From: a virus
Strand: one strand, 5' to 3'
Length of the DNA stretch: 27,438 bases
Virus record (IMG/VR): IMGVR_UViG_3300035698_017672
Location: 1-27,438 of that record
Shown here in pieces: positions 8,432 through 17,384 of this stretch. Numbering within the stretch: the stretch's first letter is position 1; every line of letters begins with the position of its first letter. Below the pieces are notes generated by a model. That model saw only the letters and a program-made list of their open reading frames with translations, did not search any database and was not told the DNA's origin. A program made the translations under genes and the position numbers.

Positions 8432-10933
8432 TTAACTCCCAAATGGTATGAACCCTGAAGGAACAATTGATAAAATTGTCATTGGAACAGGATCAACCTG
8501 CCTAACAAATACCCGACCGCCTTGACTCCAATCTGCCTGAATCGGTATCTCGATAACATCAGTTTTTAAATCTATTGGGCTATCAACATCTTCAGAAACT
8601 CTTGCCTTAAATTCATAAAGCCCTCCTAATGGATCAACCGTATCATCCGTCGGAGGCTCACTCCCAGCAAAAACGCCTCTCGTATTCTCAACGTGCATAT
8701 TTATATTTGTAATTAATTTCTTTTTATCAACAAGAGTTTCCCCTTGCACTGTATCAATATCAAGTGTCTCAATATCAGATGTTATAGGAATCCCAATATG
8801 CACAATAACTCTTGGCTTAGCTAAAGTAACCTTACTACTGCTAACAGTAACCGTTGTGTACGCAGAATTATTCGGACTTGCGACAACAAAACCATCAGCA
8901 AATACAGAAACATTTTCTCCTTCAAGATGACCTAAACCCGCGAAGGTATCAACTGCTTTCCCCCAAGAAGTAGCCGCGATTGCCTGCATTGTTGCTGGAA
9001 CAGTTTTATGTGGTTTAACAGAAACAATCGTTGTGCTTGTATAAGCAGTAATCTCGCATCTTATCAGCGTTCCATCTGATCCTGTTAAATGAATTTCATT
9101 GCCGACATCACCAACTGAAAAGAAAGCTGCACTTGCCGTAAGAGTTAATGTTTCCGAATAAAGCCAATCTGTTCCACCGGATAAAGTCATCGTAGTTGCT
9201 CCCGTATGTGTTCCGTCATAAGACAACGCACTATCCATAAGGATTAAATCTTCTATATCATTAATAAATCTTGATTCCATTCTTTCAACATATCTTACTG
9301 TGCTACCATCAATCGTTCTTTTAACAATAAAATAGACAGCATCTTCTGTTCCTTCTGGAACGGTGACCACGCTCTCAAATTCTCCGGAAGCCCCTGTGTC
9401 ATGCCGATGCCAAGCGAATACTTGCTGTTTCCTGACATAAGTAAACCCTAAAAGTTTTCCATCACTTCTAACCGCCCATACAACAGAATGAGGAATTTGT
9501 TGATATGCCCAATCAGTAATAGTGTATCCATCAAACAAATGCGCTGAAAATATTGTAAGGTCATCACTCGAAAGTCCCTCTATCGCATCATTGACCAAAT
9601 CTCTAACAAGGGTTGACCTTGCTTGAAGAAATAAAGCTGTTGAACCGATAAGAAGTGGGGCAACATCTCCTGATCCATAATAAGAGATTTGTTCTAAATT
9701 GATTTCTCCTGGTAAAATAACACCATCGCTATCACCTTTCGCAACAATTTCTCCACCAGAAGTAAGAATAATTAATTTTCCAAGAATAATTAGATGCTTA
9801 ACCCTATTCACTTGTCCACCCATAGCGATAGAGAATGTTATTGCATCGTCATCTTGTCCTGGAGTACTTCTTGTGAAATTATTAAAATTTGATGATCTAC
9901 TCATTTCAACTGTTTCAGGCGAATTATTCGGTCCCGCGTGAATATTTCTCTGCTGAAAGTATGACCCTGTTGCCGGTCGATTGTCTGCCCCACTAAACGG
10001 ATTTCTAGCTATCGGGGGAGTATCTGTGTTATCTCCAGTATCCGCACTGTTTACATAACTATTTGTCCCGGCCACTCCTAAAAATCCGGCAACACCATTA
10101 GATTCCAAGTAAACATTATATTCATTTACTCCTGATACAGCATCCCATGTTATTGTGTGATCATTTGAGGAAGGATCGGTTAAGGCTGCTTGGCTCTTTG
10201 TACCAGCCAGGCTTTCTTCATATGTTTCTGGATCAACAGCCGTAACATGATAAACATAAGTATTCGCTCCGCCAGTTCCGGACACAGCCACAGTCGTTGG
10301 TGTGGTCACTCCGGGAACAAAAGAAGCCACGCTTAGTGTCCATCCTGTATCAGCAGTTCTAGCCAGTTCTCTTGGATCATAAGACGGATGATCGAGTGTA
10401 ATAACATCTGCGGATTGCTTGTATTGTAAAGTCGAAATGTCTGCTTCAGCATACGGAGTTGGAATCTCAAAAATCGTACCTGTTAGGGCATACCAATAAT
10501 CAAGATAGTTTGTCCCGTCAGATGGTCGATCATTAGCTTGATTAGAAGTATGCGCTAAAATACAATAATAGTTTACTCCAGAATAAGAAACTAAATCGCC
10601 AGCAACATAGCCTGTAGCATCTGCCCATGCAGAAACACCGCTAACCGTTACATTCGCTCCATTACGATGAACGCGCATATACGCATCGCCAAATTCAAGA
10701 ACATAGGTCTGTGTAGCATTAAAAATGAAAGGAATAAGGCGGGAAGTTTTTGAAGAGTCTTTTGTTTCTATTACAAATTTTGTTCCAGGTCGATTAGCAC
10801 TACCACCATGACGCATTACCATCATGTTTCGACATGTTCTTAATGACGTACTATATTTAGCAATATCTGTCCTAGCATATAGGCTGGGAGTTACTTCACC
10901 ACCTGAAAAGCTCCGCTGGGCTACAGTTGTCAT
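8432..10933 (-). CDS. Tail tubular protein B-like nozzle protein with inserted domains
   Basis: An 833-residue product. The start RSFSGGEVTPSLYARTDIAK, then CRNMMVMRHGGSANRPGTKFV, is the signature of podoviral tail nozzle proteins (T7 gp12 / P22 gp10-like), which form the distal tail tube. Two modules seem inserted near the front. Residues about 102-150 (WADATGYVAGDLVSYSG, YYC, HTS, W) look like a carbohydrate-binding module of the CBM5/12 chitin-binding type. Residues about 205-310 (TYVYHVTAVDPET, ITWDAVSGVNEYNVY) look like a fibronectin-III/Ig-type domain. The rest is beta-rich. It lies 36 bases after the tail tubular A-like gene. The inserted modules may let the tail touch surface sugars. 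Confidence 0.87.
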   Translation of the reverse strand: MTTVAQRSFSGGEVTPSLYARTDIAKYSTSLRTCRNMMVMRHGGSANRPGTKFVIETKDSSKTSRLIPFIFNATQTYVLEFGDAYMRVHRNGANVTVSGVSAWADATGYVAGDLVSYSGVNYYCILAHTSNQANDRPSDGTNYLDYWYALTGTIFEIPTPYAEADISTLQYKQSADVITLDHPSYDPRELARTADTGWTLSVASFVPGVTTPTTVAVSGTGGANTYVYHVTAVDPETYEESLAGTKSQAALTDPSSNDHTITWDAVSGVNEYNVYLESNGVAGFLGVAGTNSYVNSADTGDNTDTPPIARNPFSGADNRPATGSYFQQRNIHAGPNNSPETVEMSRSSNFNNFTRSTPGQDDDAITFSIAMGGQVNRVKHLIILGKLIILTSGGEIVAKGDSDGVILPGEINLEQISYYGSGDVAPLLIGSTALFLQARSTLVRDLVNDAIEGLSSDDLTIFSAHLFDGYTITDWAYQQIPHSVVWAVRSDGKLLGFTYVRKQQVFAWHRHDTGASGEFESVVTVPEGTEDAVYFIVKRTIDGSTVRYVERMESRFINDIEDLILMDSALSYDGTHTGATTMTLSGGTDWLYSETLTLTASAAFFSVGDVGNEIHLTGSDGTLIRCEITAYTSTTIVSVKPHKTVPATMQAIAATSWGKAVDTFAGLGHLEGENVSVFADGFVVASPNNSAYTTVTVSSSKVTLAKPRVIVHIGIPITSDIETLDIDTVQGETLVDKKKLITNINMHVENTRGVFAGSEPPTDDTVDPLGGLYEFKARVSEDVDSPIDLKTDVIEIPIQADWSQGGRVFVRQVDPVPMTILSIVPSGFIPFGS

Positions 10934-10969
10934 TTTTTATCATTACCGTATAAAGTCTCAGAAAACATG

Positions 10970-11575
10970 TTAACCCCTCACTCTTATGAATTCAGATTCA
11001 ACAAGCTCATCATCCTGTTCTTCGTTAAATGCCGTAGCTTCTGCTTTAGTTTTAGAGAAAGCGTAAAGTTTAAATGCCCGTTCTCCTAATTTAAAAGGAT
11101 CGCCCGCCGTTACTCTTGGAGCAATATATGATGCTAATAACAATGAAAACATCATAATATAATCTGGCGTAAACAATCCAACATCAGTGACTTTCTTAGT
11201 ATATTTTAATACAGCATTGGCTTCATCAGTAAAAATTAATCCCCCACTATCATCGCTTGCTCTTTCATACACGACCCTAGACTGTCTTGAATCATTCCGT
11301 ATTCCACTCAATATTTTTCTAATCCTCATACAATCTGACGGATACCTATACGAATAGGCCCAATCTGTATTCGGATCAGATTCAACTAATCCTAACGTAA
11401 CAAACTTCTTAGCAAATGGCCAATTAAAATCTCGGAATGTCTCATCTCTTGCTGGCTCAAAAAATCTTCGACATGCAGCCGCATTTGCTGAATTTTCAGT
11501 TTCAACATTTGCTATCTCTTTGCTGACTCCATCGTGAGATAATGCCAAATTACACATTTCAGTTTTCGAAGACAT
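10970..11575 (-). CDS. Tail tubular protein A-like head-tail adaptor
   Basis: A 201-residue product. The helical N-terminus (EMCNLALSHDGVSKEIANV, then AAACRRFFEPARDETFRDFNW, then FAKKFVTL) and the YRYPSDCMRIRKI element are typical of the podoviral gatekeeper family (T7 gp11, P22 gp4), which docks on the portal and receives the nozzle. The length is close to T7 gp11 (196 aa). It lies between a small 102-aa gene (1 base) and the nozzle gene, which is the expected order. Cysteines are few and scattered. I am confident of the family and less of the exact subfamily. Confidence 0.85.
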   Translation of the reverse strand: MSSKTEMCNLALSHDGVSKEIANVETENSANAAACRRFFEPARDETFRDFNWPFAKKFVTLGLVESDPNTDWAYSYRYPSDCMRIRKILSGIRNDSRQSRVVYERASDDSGGLIFTDEANAVLKYTKKVTDVGLFTPDYIMMFSLLLASYIAPRVTAGDPFKLGERAFKLYAFSKTKAEATAFNEEQDDELVESEFIRVRG

Positions 11576-11576
11576 T

Positions 11577-11885
11577 TTAGATCACATCCTCATCGCCAGT
11601 TGTTGCCTGTTCAGGAACATTACTTTTTTCCGACAAATTTGTAGCTTTACCTAAATTCTTCGGATTAACAGCTTTTCCTTCATGCAATGCCTTACTTGCG
11701 CCATCAGATATTGCTGTTGGTTTCCTTAGATTATTAGGTTCTTTTATTTCACTTTTAGAATCTTTGTCAACTTTATCCATCCATGTTTTTGAAAATTGTT
11801 GCATATTCTTAATTTCAAAAATTTGCCCTTCCTTAATTCTTGTATGATTGAAATAACCAATCTGCAAGGCTTTCACTTTTATCAT
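11577..11885 (-). CDS. Small head-module protein, unknown function
   Basis: A 102-residue product; ATG 11885 follows AAAGGAATTGTA. The first 40 residues (IKVKALQIGYFNHTRIKEGQIFEIKN, then WMDKVD) form a small beta-rich module that I recall at the start of many phage head or head-completion hypothetical proteins. The rest is Lys/Asn/Ser-rich and probably disordered. It sits between the decoration-like protein and the tail tubular A-like protein, with a strong stem-loop just upstream. No enzymatic motif is visible. A structural or head-completion role is inferred from place alone. Confidence 0.65.
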   Translation of the reverse strand: MIKVKALQIGYFNHTRIKEGQIFEIKNMQQFSKTWMDKVDKDSKSEIKEPNNLRKPTAISDGASKALHEGKAVNPKNLGKATNLSEKSNVPEQATTGDEDVI

Positions 11886-11905
11886 TACAATTCCTTTCTT
11901 TGTTA

Positions 11906-11933
11906 GCGAGGGGAAGTTTTACCCTCCCCCCGC
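11906..11933 (-). other. GC-rich stem-loop downstream of capsid genes
   Basis: On the minus strand GCGGGGGGAG pairs with TTCCCCTCGC (10 pairs including G-U wobbles) around the loop GGTAAAAC. No T-run follows, so it is not a classical intrinsic terminator. It lies in the 70-base gap between the decoration-like gene and the 102-aa gene. It could stabilise the upstream capsid mRNA, or reduce read-through or serve as a processing site. Confidence 0.55.
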
Positions 11934-11955
11934 AGATTAAATAGTACAAATATTC

Positions 11956-12390
11956 CTACGAAATTGTAATATTATCCGCATAAGCGAGATATTTATCAAT
12001 ATTCGTAGTAATAAATGAAGTGAATGAACCAGTTGTAAGATTACCACTAGACGGTGTATATCTCAAAGCAATATACTGTAACTGCAATGGTGCTGATCCC
12101 GGATCAAGTTTAGCAAAAAACTTAGTACCCGCCGCAGTTATTGCGGGAATAGTAAACAAAGTTTGAGTAGCATCCGGGGTGATTGTTGTCGTGCTATCAC
12201 CATGCAAGATAACCTCTAATGTTGAATCAGAACCGCCATCGGTCATGACAACATCAACAATCGTAACAACATATAAACTTTTACCTGTTCCTATATCACG
12301 AACAGCACCTAAATCAATAATATTCGTTGATCGAGCATCTGCTGTGATTGCCTGTGCATCTGAAAACAATAATTGAGCATCTACATACAT
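11956..12390 (-). CDS. Capsid decoration-like protein (Bbp16-like)
   Basis: A 144-residue product, beta-rich, starting MYVDAQLLFSDAQAIT, a start I recognise from the Bbp16-like family of podoviruses related to Bordetella phage BPP-1. Further family-like parts are STNIIDLGAV, SDSTLEVILHGDST and the C-terminal NIDKYLAYADNITIS. It follows the major capsid gene by 40 bases, matching the known order, and is probably a capsid-stabilising or decoration protein. There is no signal peptide and no cysteine. Confidence in the family is good; the structural role rests on that family and on position. Confidence 0.8.
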   Translation of the reverse strand: MYVDAQLLFSDAQAITADARSTNIIDLGAVRDIGTGKSLYVVTIVDVVMTDGGSDSTLEVILHGDSTTTITPDATQTLFTIPAITAAGTKFFAKLDPGSAPLQLQYIALRYTPSSGNLTTGSFTSFITTNIDKYLAYADNITIS

Positions 12391-12430
12391 AATATCACTC
12401 CTTTTTTATTCTTTTATTATTAAACAATAA

Positions 12431-13432
12431 TTATGTTACAGCTTCTTCAGTTTCCAACAATGAATCACAAAGACGAATTGGAATATTTCTGAAATACGGA
12501 ACTAAACTTCCATCGATATTATGATAGGTAATACCTCCACCAGAAATCGCATCATCTCGTCTTTGAATATCAAGATATTGGAATAAACTTCTATTCATAT
12601 AAAATACATTTTGACCAACTTTAAGATTTGGAATTCTGTGCATAGCTTTAATCATTAACTTAGTAAGCTGTGCTGCTGAAGATTCCGCGACAAGATTGCT
12701 TACGTCAATATTTGGAATCCGAACAACATATCTCCAGTCTTTTAAAGCAATTCCACATTTCCATTGCCATTGGTCTTGGTATGCGCGCATACGTGTACCG
12801 GCAATACCAGCTGTGGTTTCAACAGTAACAAGTCCATGGTCATCATGAGAAAGGCCAGCCTTTGAACCTTTTGGGAAAATCCCATAAACTGACTGCTCAC
12901 CCCACCCAACAAGCCAAATTGATGAATTGTCTGAACCCGATCCACCTCCATTAACTATATTCTGTGCATTATTCGCCGAAAGAGAAGAATAACGAACAGC
13001 TAACCCGGTAAATTCTTCCGGAGATAATCCTGAATTACCATAAAATAATGTTGCAGCCATCTCCTGATTCATAGCTTCAATGAAAGCCATAGCTTCACTT
13101 AATCGAAAAGACGACGTATTGCCATTCAACTCTGCAAGGTCTTTATCAACTTCCGACCATGCTTCCAACATTCCAACCGATTCATCAACTTGAGCAGTCG
13201 TACTTTTCGAAGGTTGCACACCCTGGTTGAGTAAACGCCATGCAACTGTCGGTAATCCTGTTCTTACAGTTACCCGATGGCCAGTAGGAAGATTCCCTTC
13301 CCTATAAAGCATATCTGTAAGGATTTCATTCGTTTGTGATAAAAGTTCAACAATCGTTGGAATTTTACCATTAGGGTCTAATCTCTTAGCCCAATCTGCA
13401 AGCGTTAATACATTAGTTCCCAATGTAGACAT
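12431..13432 (-). CDS. Major capsid protein
   Basis: A 333-residue product; ATG 13432 follows AAGGAG with ideal spacing, as expected for the most abundant virion protein. The N-terminus (LTLADWAKRLDPNGKIPTIVELLSQTN) and the following LPTGHRVTVRTGLP, WRLLNQGVQPSKS and ELNG segments match the capsid proteins of BPP-1-like podoviruses (HK97 fold). A Gly/Ser/Asn-rich loop (VNGGGSGSDNSS) occurs near residue 165. The gene lies between the scaffold-like gene (38 bases) and the decoration-like gene. There is no separate protease gene, so maturation may not need cleavage. Confidence 0.88.
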   Translation of the reverse strand: MSTLGTNVLTLADWAKRLDPNGKIPTIVELLSQTNEILTDMLYREGNLPTGHRVTVRTGLPTVAWRLLNQGVQPSKSTTAQVDESVGMLEAWSEVDKDLAELNGNTSSFRLSEAMAFIEAMNQEMAATLFYGNSGLSPEEFTGLAVRYSSLSANNAQNIVNGGGSGSDNSSIWLVGWGEQSVYGIFPKGSKAGLSHDDHGLVTVETTAGIAGTRMRAYQDQWQWKCGIALKDWRYVVRIPNIDVSNLVAESSAAQLTKLMIKAMHRIPNLKVGQNVFYMNRSLFQYLDIQRRDDAISGGGITYHNIDGSLVPYFRNIPIRLCDSLLETEEAVT

Positions 13433-13470
13433 AGTATTACTCCTTTTATATTTTTAAGTTTTTACTTCTG

Positions 13471-14346
13471 TTAAGTTTTCTCACTATCCGGTTTTGAATC
13501 ACCATAAAAAACATCGGCAATTTCCCTTTTCTCTCCACCATGACCTTTGCTTACAATGAGTTGATCGTCCGACATGGCTTTCCCAATCCTTACAAAAGTC
13601 TTTAAAAGTCCTGGATGATTACCAAATCCCTGGCCATCCGGATTCTTTTCAGATGGTTGATCCAAAACTTTTATAAATTCTAGAGGGGCATATTTTTTCA
13701 AAACCCTCTTAGCCATTTCAGCATTTTTCCCAAAATCATCTCCTCCAATTTCCTTATCCTTAGACGCTTCAAGTGGCCAAGTTACATTGATAAGTTCATC
13801 AGCCCTCTTTAATACCTCTGCATTATTTTGTAAAGCTCCCTCACTTTTCTTTTCTACTAAAGCTTGAGCAATTTCATTCGAAAATCCTCGTTCCCGTGCA
13901 TAGGAAACAATCTCTTCGACACTCTCTTCAGATAATAAAGAATTTTCTGGTAACTTTACATCATATTTTATTTCAGCTTTTTTTGTGCTTTCAACTGCCT
14001 CCCTAGCATCATAGACAGCTTTATCAGCAAGCTTTTTATTCTCCGGGGTAGGATCAGCCTGCCATTTTTCAACAGCAGTTATCGCTGCATCCTGCAATTC
14101 AGTTATCGACGGAAGTTCTTCTTTTTTATCTTCTTTCTTTTCTTCTTTTTTCTCTTCGGGTTTTTCTTCCTTCTCTTCTTTTTCTTCTTTCTTATCTTCT
14201 TTTTCTTCTACTTTTTTTTCTTCTTGTCCGTCGGGATAAATCTTTTCCTCAGTAGACTCTTCTTTTTCTTCTACTTTTTCTTCTACTTTTTTTTCTTCAG
14301 ATTCTTCGGTTGAAGCCTGCGAATCTTTTTTTTCTTCACCTGGCAT
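13471..14346 (-). CDS. Acidic scaffold-like protein
   Basis: A 291-residue product; ATG 14346 follows AAGGAG. The first 90 residues are almost only Glu, Lys, Ser and Asp (EEKKEEKK-type runs), a low-complexity disordered region encoded by TTCTTC-rich DNA. The remaining 200 are helical and charged, with VEEIVSYARERGFSNEIAQ and EIGGDDFGKNAEMAKRVLKKY, patterns known from phage capsid-assembly scaffolding proteins. Its position directly before the major capsid gene is the standard scaffold location. The low-complexity stretch is longer than I would expect and may vary in length by slippage. No protease motif is seen. Confidence 0.78.
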   Translation of the reverse strand: MPGEEKKDSQASTEESEEKKVEEKVEEKEESTEEKIYPDGQEEKKVEEKEDKKEEKEEKEEKPEEKKEEKKEDKKEELPSITELQDAAITAVEKWQADPTPENKKLADKAVYDAREAVESTKKAEIKYDVKLPENSLLSEESVEEIVSYARERGFSNEIAQALVEKKSEGALQNNAEVLKRADELINVTWPLEASKDKEIGGDDFGKNAEMAKRVLKKYAPLEFIKVLDQPSEKNPDGQGFGNHPGLLKTFVRIGKAMSDDQLIVSKGHGGEKREIADVFYGDSKPDSEKT

Positions 14347-14347
14347 A

Positions 14348-14695
14348 TTAAACTCCTTCGTTTTGTAAAAATTTCCAGTTTTCTTGTTCAGCTTCTTGAT
14401 ACCTTTCTATCGATGCTTCTAAACAATCACTTTTTATAATTCTTCCAATATTCCTTTCTCCAAGACTATGAAAAGTTATTGATCCTGAATTATTGAAATC
14501 ATCCATATCATAATGACAAAGTTCGTTAATGCACCGATAAATAAATCTTCTTCCTTCGACAGTGGCCATTATAGTAGCTATATCATTTAATTCTCTTTGT
14601 CTTCGTGATTCTTCTTTATCAGCAGCACGATTCACTTGTTTCTCTGAAGACGTGTTTTTTACTAAAGCATTTCTTCGTTTATCAAATTCTGCCAT
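14348..14695 (-). CDS. Bbp19-like small protein
   Basis: A 115-residue product. The start overlaps the portal stop as TAATG, so translation is probably coupled. The core RRQRELNDIATIMATVEGRRFIYRCI followed by FHSLGERNIGR matches the Bbp19-like family of BPP-1-type podoviruses (short helical proteins between portal and scaffold). Their function is not established. No catalytic motif is visible. The next gene starts 2 bases later. Confidence 0.78.
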   Translation of the reverse strand: MAEFDKRRNALVKNTSSEKQVNRAADKEESRRQRELNDIATIMATVEGRRFIYRCINELCHYDMDDFNNSGSITFHSLGERNIGRIIKSDCLEASIERYQEAEQENWKFLQNEGV

Positions 14696-16428
14696 TATTT
14701 ATTCGCCTCAACTAACCTTTTCATAACACTATCTTTTTCTAAATCAGCATTCGATAATTTTTGAGCAGTATCCGCGCCTTGATTAATAAGTTCTAAAGCT
14801 TCAGCCGCTTGCTGTTTCGCTGCTCGATTCTCTCTAATAAACCTTACGTCTTCATCTGTAATAATAACTCCAGAGTCAATACCCATCCGATCCCCATAAA
14901 TATCAATTATTTGATCTAAATTAATTTTATCAAGAAGAGTAGGATTGTCTGTCTCTTTAGCTAAATTAACCGCAAATGTTATAAATCTTTCGAGACTAGC
15001 TATACCGGCCAACTTTTGAGCCTGGGCCATAATACTTATATATTCAACTTTTAAATTAATTCCCTGTAATTCTTCAGGAGGAGGAGGAAACATTCCCTGT
15101 TCAAAAGCAAAATTAAATGTATTCTCAACTAGAGGATCAAGTAATCCTTGATTTACATTTTCAAGCACGGGACCTAAACCTAGAAGTTTCTCTTCATGTC
15201 TCTCGTCAACTTCCCTAGCCGTTATTTCTCTGCGATCAGATTGAGCTAACATCAAAAACAAATTTTCAAAAAATGCTTTTTGAATTCTTGACTGATGATC
15301 TTGAATATCAATAAGAATTTCTCCTATCCTAGGGTCAACTTCATGGACAGGCTTGAACCCTTGCTGCCCTTCTCTAGCGTCTAAATAAGTAATATCTCCC
15401 GGTAAAATTGACGGTTTCCCATTCCTTAATGATGACGGTCCCGAAGTCGGAGGGTTTACCATCTTCTCAATCGCCTGGGCTTTACGTTTCTGCATTGTCT
15501 GAAGGGCCTTAACATCACCCAACGCAATCATCCCCGGACAAGATGTCGCATATGAATCTTCTCCGGTCGTTTCCCATCTTGGCGCAAGAACAGGAAAATG
15601 ATTATATCCTTTCTCATTCAAAACTTTATCTAAATCTAATTCAGAGTAATAAGAACTATTCGCTGCTCCCGATGATCCCTTCTCCCAATAAATGCTGGAA
15701 TACTTTTTAAATTTCGATTCCAACTTATCTGAATCATAATTATCGTTAGGTTTTATTACATGACAAACATAAATCCAAGTTTCTCGTTGCTCACCTTCCC
15801 ATAAATTTCTTACATGACCGCTAATATTCGACCAATCCGGGTTTCCATCATCTCCTACTTTTCCGAATTTCTCAACAACTTGTCTGACTGTCATAGATAA
15901 TTCTCTAATAAAAACTCGGACACGAAGTTTACTGTCATTCGCGATCCAATAACTGCCTAACGGAACTGAATAAAATCTAACAACCTCTTCAAAATCTTCT
16001 TCCATAAACACGCACCCTATTCCAAAAACACCAAGATCGCCATATGTAATTGGAAGAATATTATAAAGATTTGATTTTAAAAATATTGTGAGTAGTTTTT
16101 TTGTAACAACATCAAGCCAAGATTTAACTGCCCCAGGCTCAATCGAATCGTCCTCCGGAGAAGTAAGCCTAAACCACGGTCGAGCGGGAGAAGTAATCCC
16201 GGCCATCATTCCTGATCGTAAAGTTCTAGCCGCTAATGTCCCCGTTGAATCAATTATCTTTTGATTACGGCCTCCACCTTTATTCATATCTGATAAGGTA
16301 AGCCTGATCCGCCGAGGAAGAAAAAGGTCCCCTAAATCGCGCCAATGTGGTATAAAAGATGACCTCTCATTATCTAATTCAGTACGCAGGATATTGTTTT
16401 CTTTTATTTTTCCTTCTCTTTTACCCAT
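14695..16428 (-). CDS. Portal (head-tail connector) protein, T7 type
   Basis: A 577-residue product, close to T7 gp8 (536 aa) and BPP-1-like portals. Diagnostic segments are IDSTGTLAARTLRSGMMAGI followed by SPARPWFRL near residue 60-90, a VFGIGCVFMEED segment near 135, and VNPPTSGPSSLRNGKPSILP near 330. The C-terminal helical region (SDRREITAREVDERHEEKLL, LGPVLENVNQGLLDPLVE) is the usual portal stem and wing part. It forms the dodecameric ring for DNA entry and tail attachment. It lies 3 bases after the 156-aa gene and overlaps the Bbp19-like gene by one base. Confidence 0.93.
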   Translation of the reverse strand: MGKREGKIKENNILRTELDNERSSFIPHWRDLGDLFLPRRIRLTLSDMNKGGGRNQKIIDSTGTLAARTLRSGMMAGITSPARPWFRLTSPEDDSIEPGAVKSWLDVVTKKLLTIFLKSNLYNILPITYGDLGVFGIGCVFMEEDFEEVVRFYSVPLGSYWIANDSKLRVRVFIRELSMTVRQVVEKFGKVGDDGNPDWSNISGHVRNLWEGEQRETWIYVCHVIKPNDNYDSDKLESKFKKYSSIYWEKGSSGAANSSYYSELDLDKVLNEKGYNHFPVLAPRWETTGEDSYATSCPGMIALGDVKALQTMQKRKAQAIEKMVNPPTSGPSSLRNGKPSILPGDITYLDAREGQQGFKPVHEVDPRIGEILIDIQDHQSRIQKAFFENLFLMLAQSDRREITAREVDERHEEKLLGLGPVLENVNQGLLDPLVENTFNFAFEQGMFPPPPEELQGINLKVEYISIMAQAQKLAGIASLERFITFAVNLAKETDNPTLLDKINLDQIIDIYGDRMGIDSGVIITDEDVRFIRENRAAKQQAAEALELINQGADTAQKLSNADLEKDSVMKRLVEANK

Positions 16429-16431
16429 AGA

Positions 16432-16902
16432 TTATGATCCTATTAAAGTTTTTTTATCGCTAGTTTCTCCCTGGCCAGCAACCCCTAGTGGAGATGTTAA
16501 AATTGTGCTACTTCGCCCACGGGACGCTAACGCTTTTTTTCGCTGCCGTTCTTTCGCTGCAGCACTAACCGATGCTTTCGTCTTCGATGCTTCCGCTTCC
16601 GACAACGCAACCCCTTCATCAATTCTCTGCTGTTCTTCAAGCGCAGCAATCTGTTTCCCAGTCTCTGCGCGAGCGATACCAACCTGCTCGGCCGCTCCTC
16701 TTTGCGCTGAAGCAGCCCTTCGCTGTGAATTAGACATTAGAGCTCCTGCCCCGGCTACCGTTGCCGCTGTAATTGCAGCACCCGCAACAACCGAAGCCGT
16801 CGTTGCAGCTAACGTCGTTGTTCCAGCGACTGTTGCGCCAACTCCCACCGATGTACCCACCGATCCTAACGCTGCACCTATAGCTGGAATTATTTGTGGC
16901 AT
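16432..16902 (-). CDS. Ala/Gly-rich virion-associated protein
   Basis: A 156-residue product. The start overlaps the preceding stop as TAATG. Residues 1-55 are a nearly uninterrupted Ala/Gly/Val/Thr stretch (AALGSVGTSVGVGATVAG and so on), probably membrane-seeking. Residues 58-130 are a charged helix. The end, GRSSTILTSPLGVAGQ then KKTLIG, is a motif I know from small podoviral proteins next to the portal. The function in the family is uncertain; a minor virion or ejection protein is plausible because of the amphipathic N-terminus. The GC content is clearly above its neighbours, mainly because of Ala and Gly codons. Confidence 0.7.
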   Translation of the reverse strand: MPQIIPAIGAALGSVGTSVGVGATVAGTTTLAATTASVVAGAAITAATVAGAGALMSNSQRRAASAQRGAAEQVGIARAETGKQIAALEEQQRIDEGVALSEAEASKTKASVSAAAKERQRKKALASRGRSSTILTSPLGVAGQGETSDKKTLIGS

Positions 16903-17351
16903 TATTTATCCCCTCTTATAACAACAACACTTTTCATATTCGGCTTAATCCATGAAATCGTTTTCGGGTTCTTAACTTTAAAAACATCTTTTATTCCTTT
17001 TAATATCAAACCCATCCGATCAGCCCTGATAGCAAAAACGTGCATATTCTCGCCATTCTCATCACTAACTTTTTCAAACATACCCGGATTCGTTAAGTCA
17101 ATCTTTTTCTTAACAATATTTTCTAACGTCAAATCCGTGACCATCATATAAATCGCAACCCCAACAAGCGTATTCCCTTCCCTCATATATACAACACGAT
17201 GCAAATTCTTATCAATGAACTGGATAACTTTCCCAATCGTTCCATATTTTCGTATCAGCTCAAATCCGGTATAAACATATTCTGCTATCTCGACAACGAG
17301 TAACACCCGTTCCCATTCTTCTGTACTTATTTTATTATTATCCAGTTTCAT
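16902..17351 (-). CDS. Hypothetical protein between terminase and portal, possibly GNAT-like
   Basis: A 149-residue product, 33 bases after the terminase stop, with a poor ribosome binding site. The pattern VVYMREGNTLVGVAIYMMVTD, then NMHVFAIRADRMGLILKGI, then PKTISWIKPNMKSVVVIRG has the beta-alpha-beta rhythm of a GNAT-type acyltransferase. Podoviruses often carry such small acyltransferase-like proteins at this place. I see no clear acetyl-CoA P-loop (Q/RxxGxG/A), so activity is doubtful. It may be a structural relative. Recognition is weak; the gene itself is well supported by the flanking overlaps. Confidence 0.55.
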   Translation of the reverse strand: MKLDNNKISTEEWERVLLVVEIAEYVYTGFELIRKYGTIGKVIQFIDKNLHRVVYMREGNTLVGVAIYMMVTDLTLENIVKKKIDLTNPGMFEKVSDENGENMHVFAIRADRMGLILKGIKDVFKVKNPKTISWIKPNMKSVVVIRGDK

Positions 17352-17384
17352 AAATTATACAATACTAATTTAATATTTCTTTCA

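Noticed and set aside
13471-14346. E/K-rich frame as non-coding low-complexity DNA
   Set aside because: The 200-residue C-terminal part is ordinary helical protein, the gene has a good binding site, and it sits at the scaffold position.
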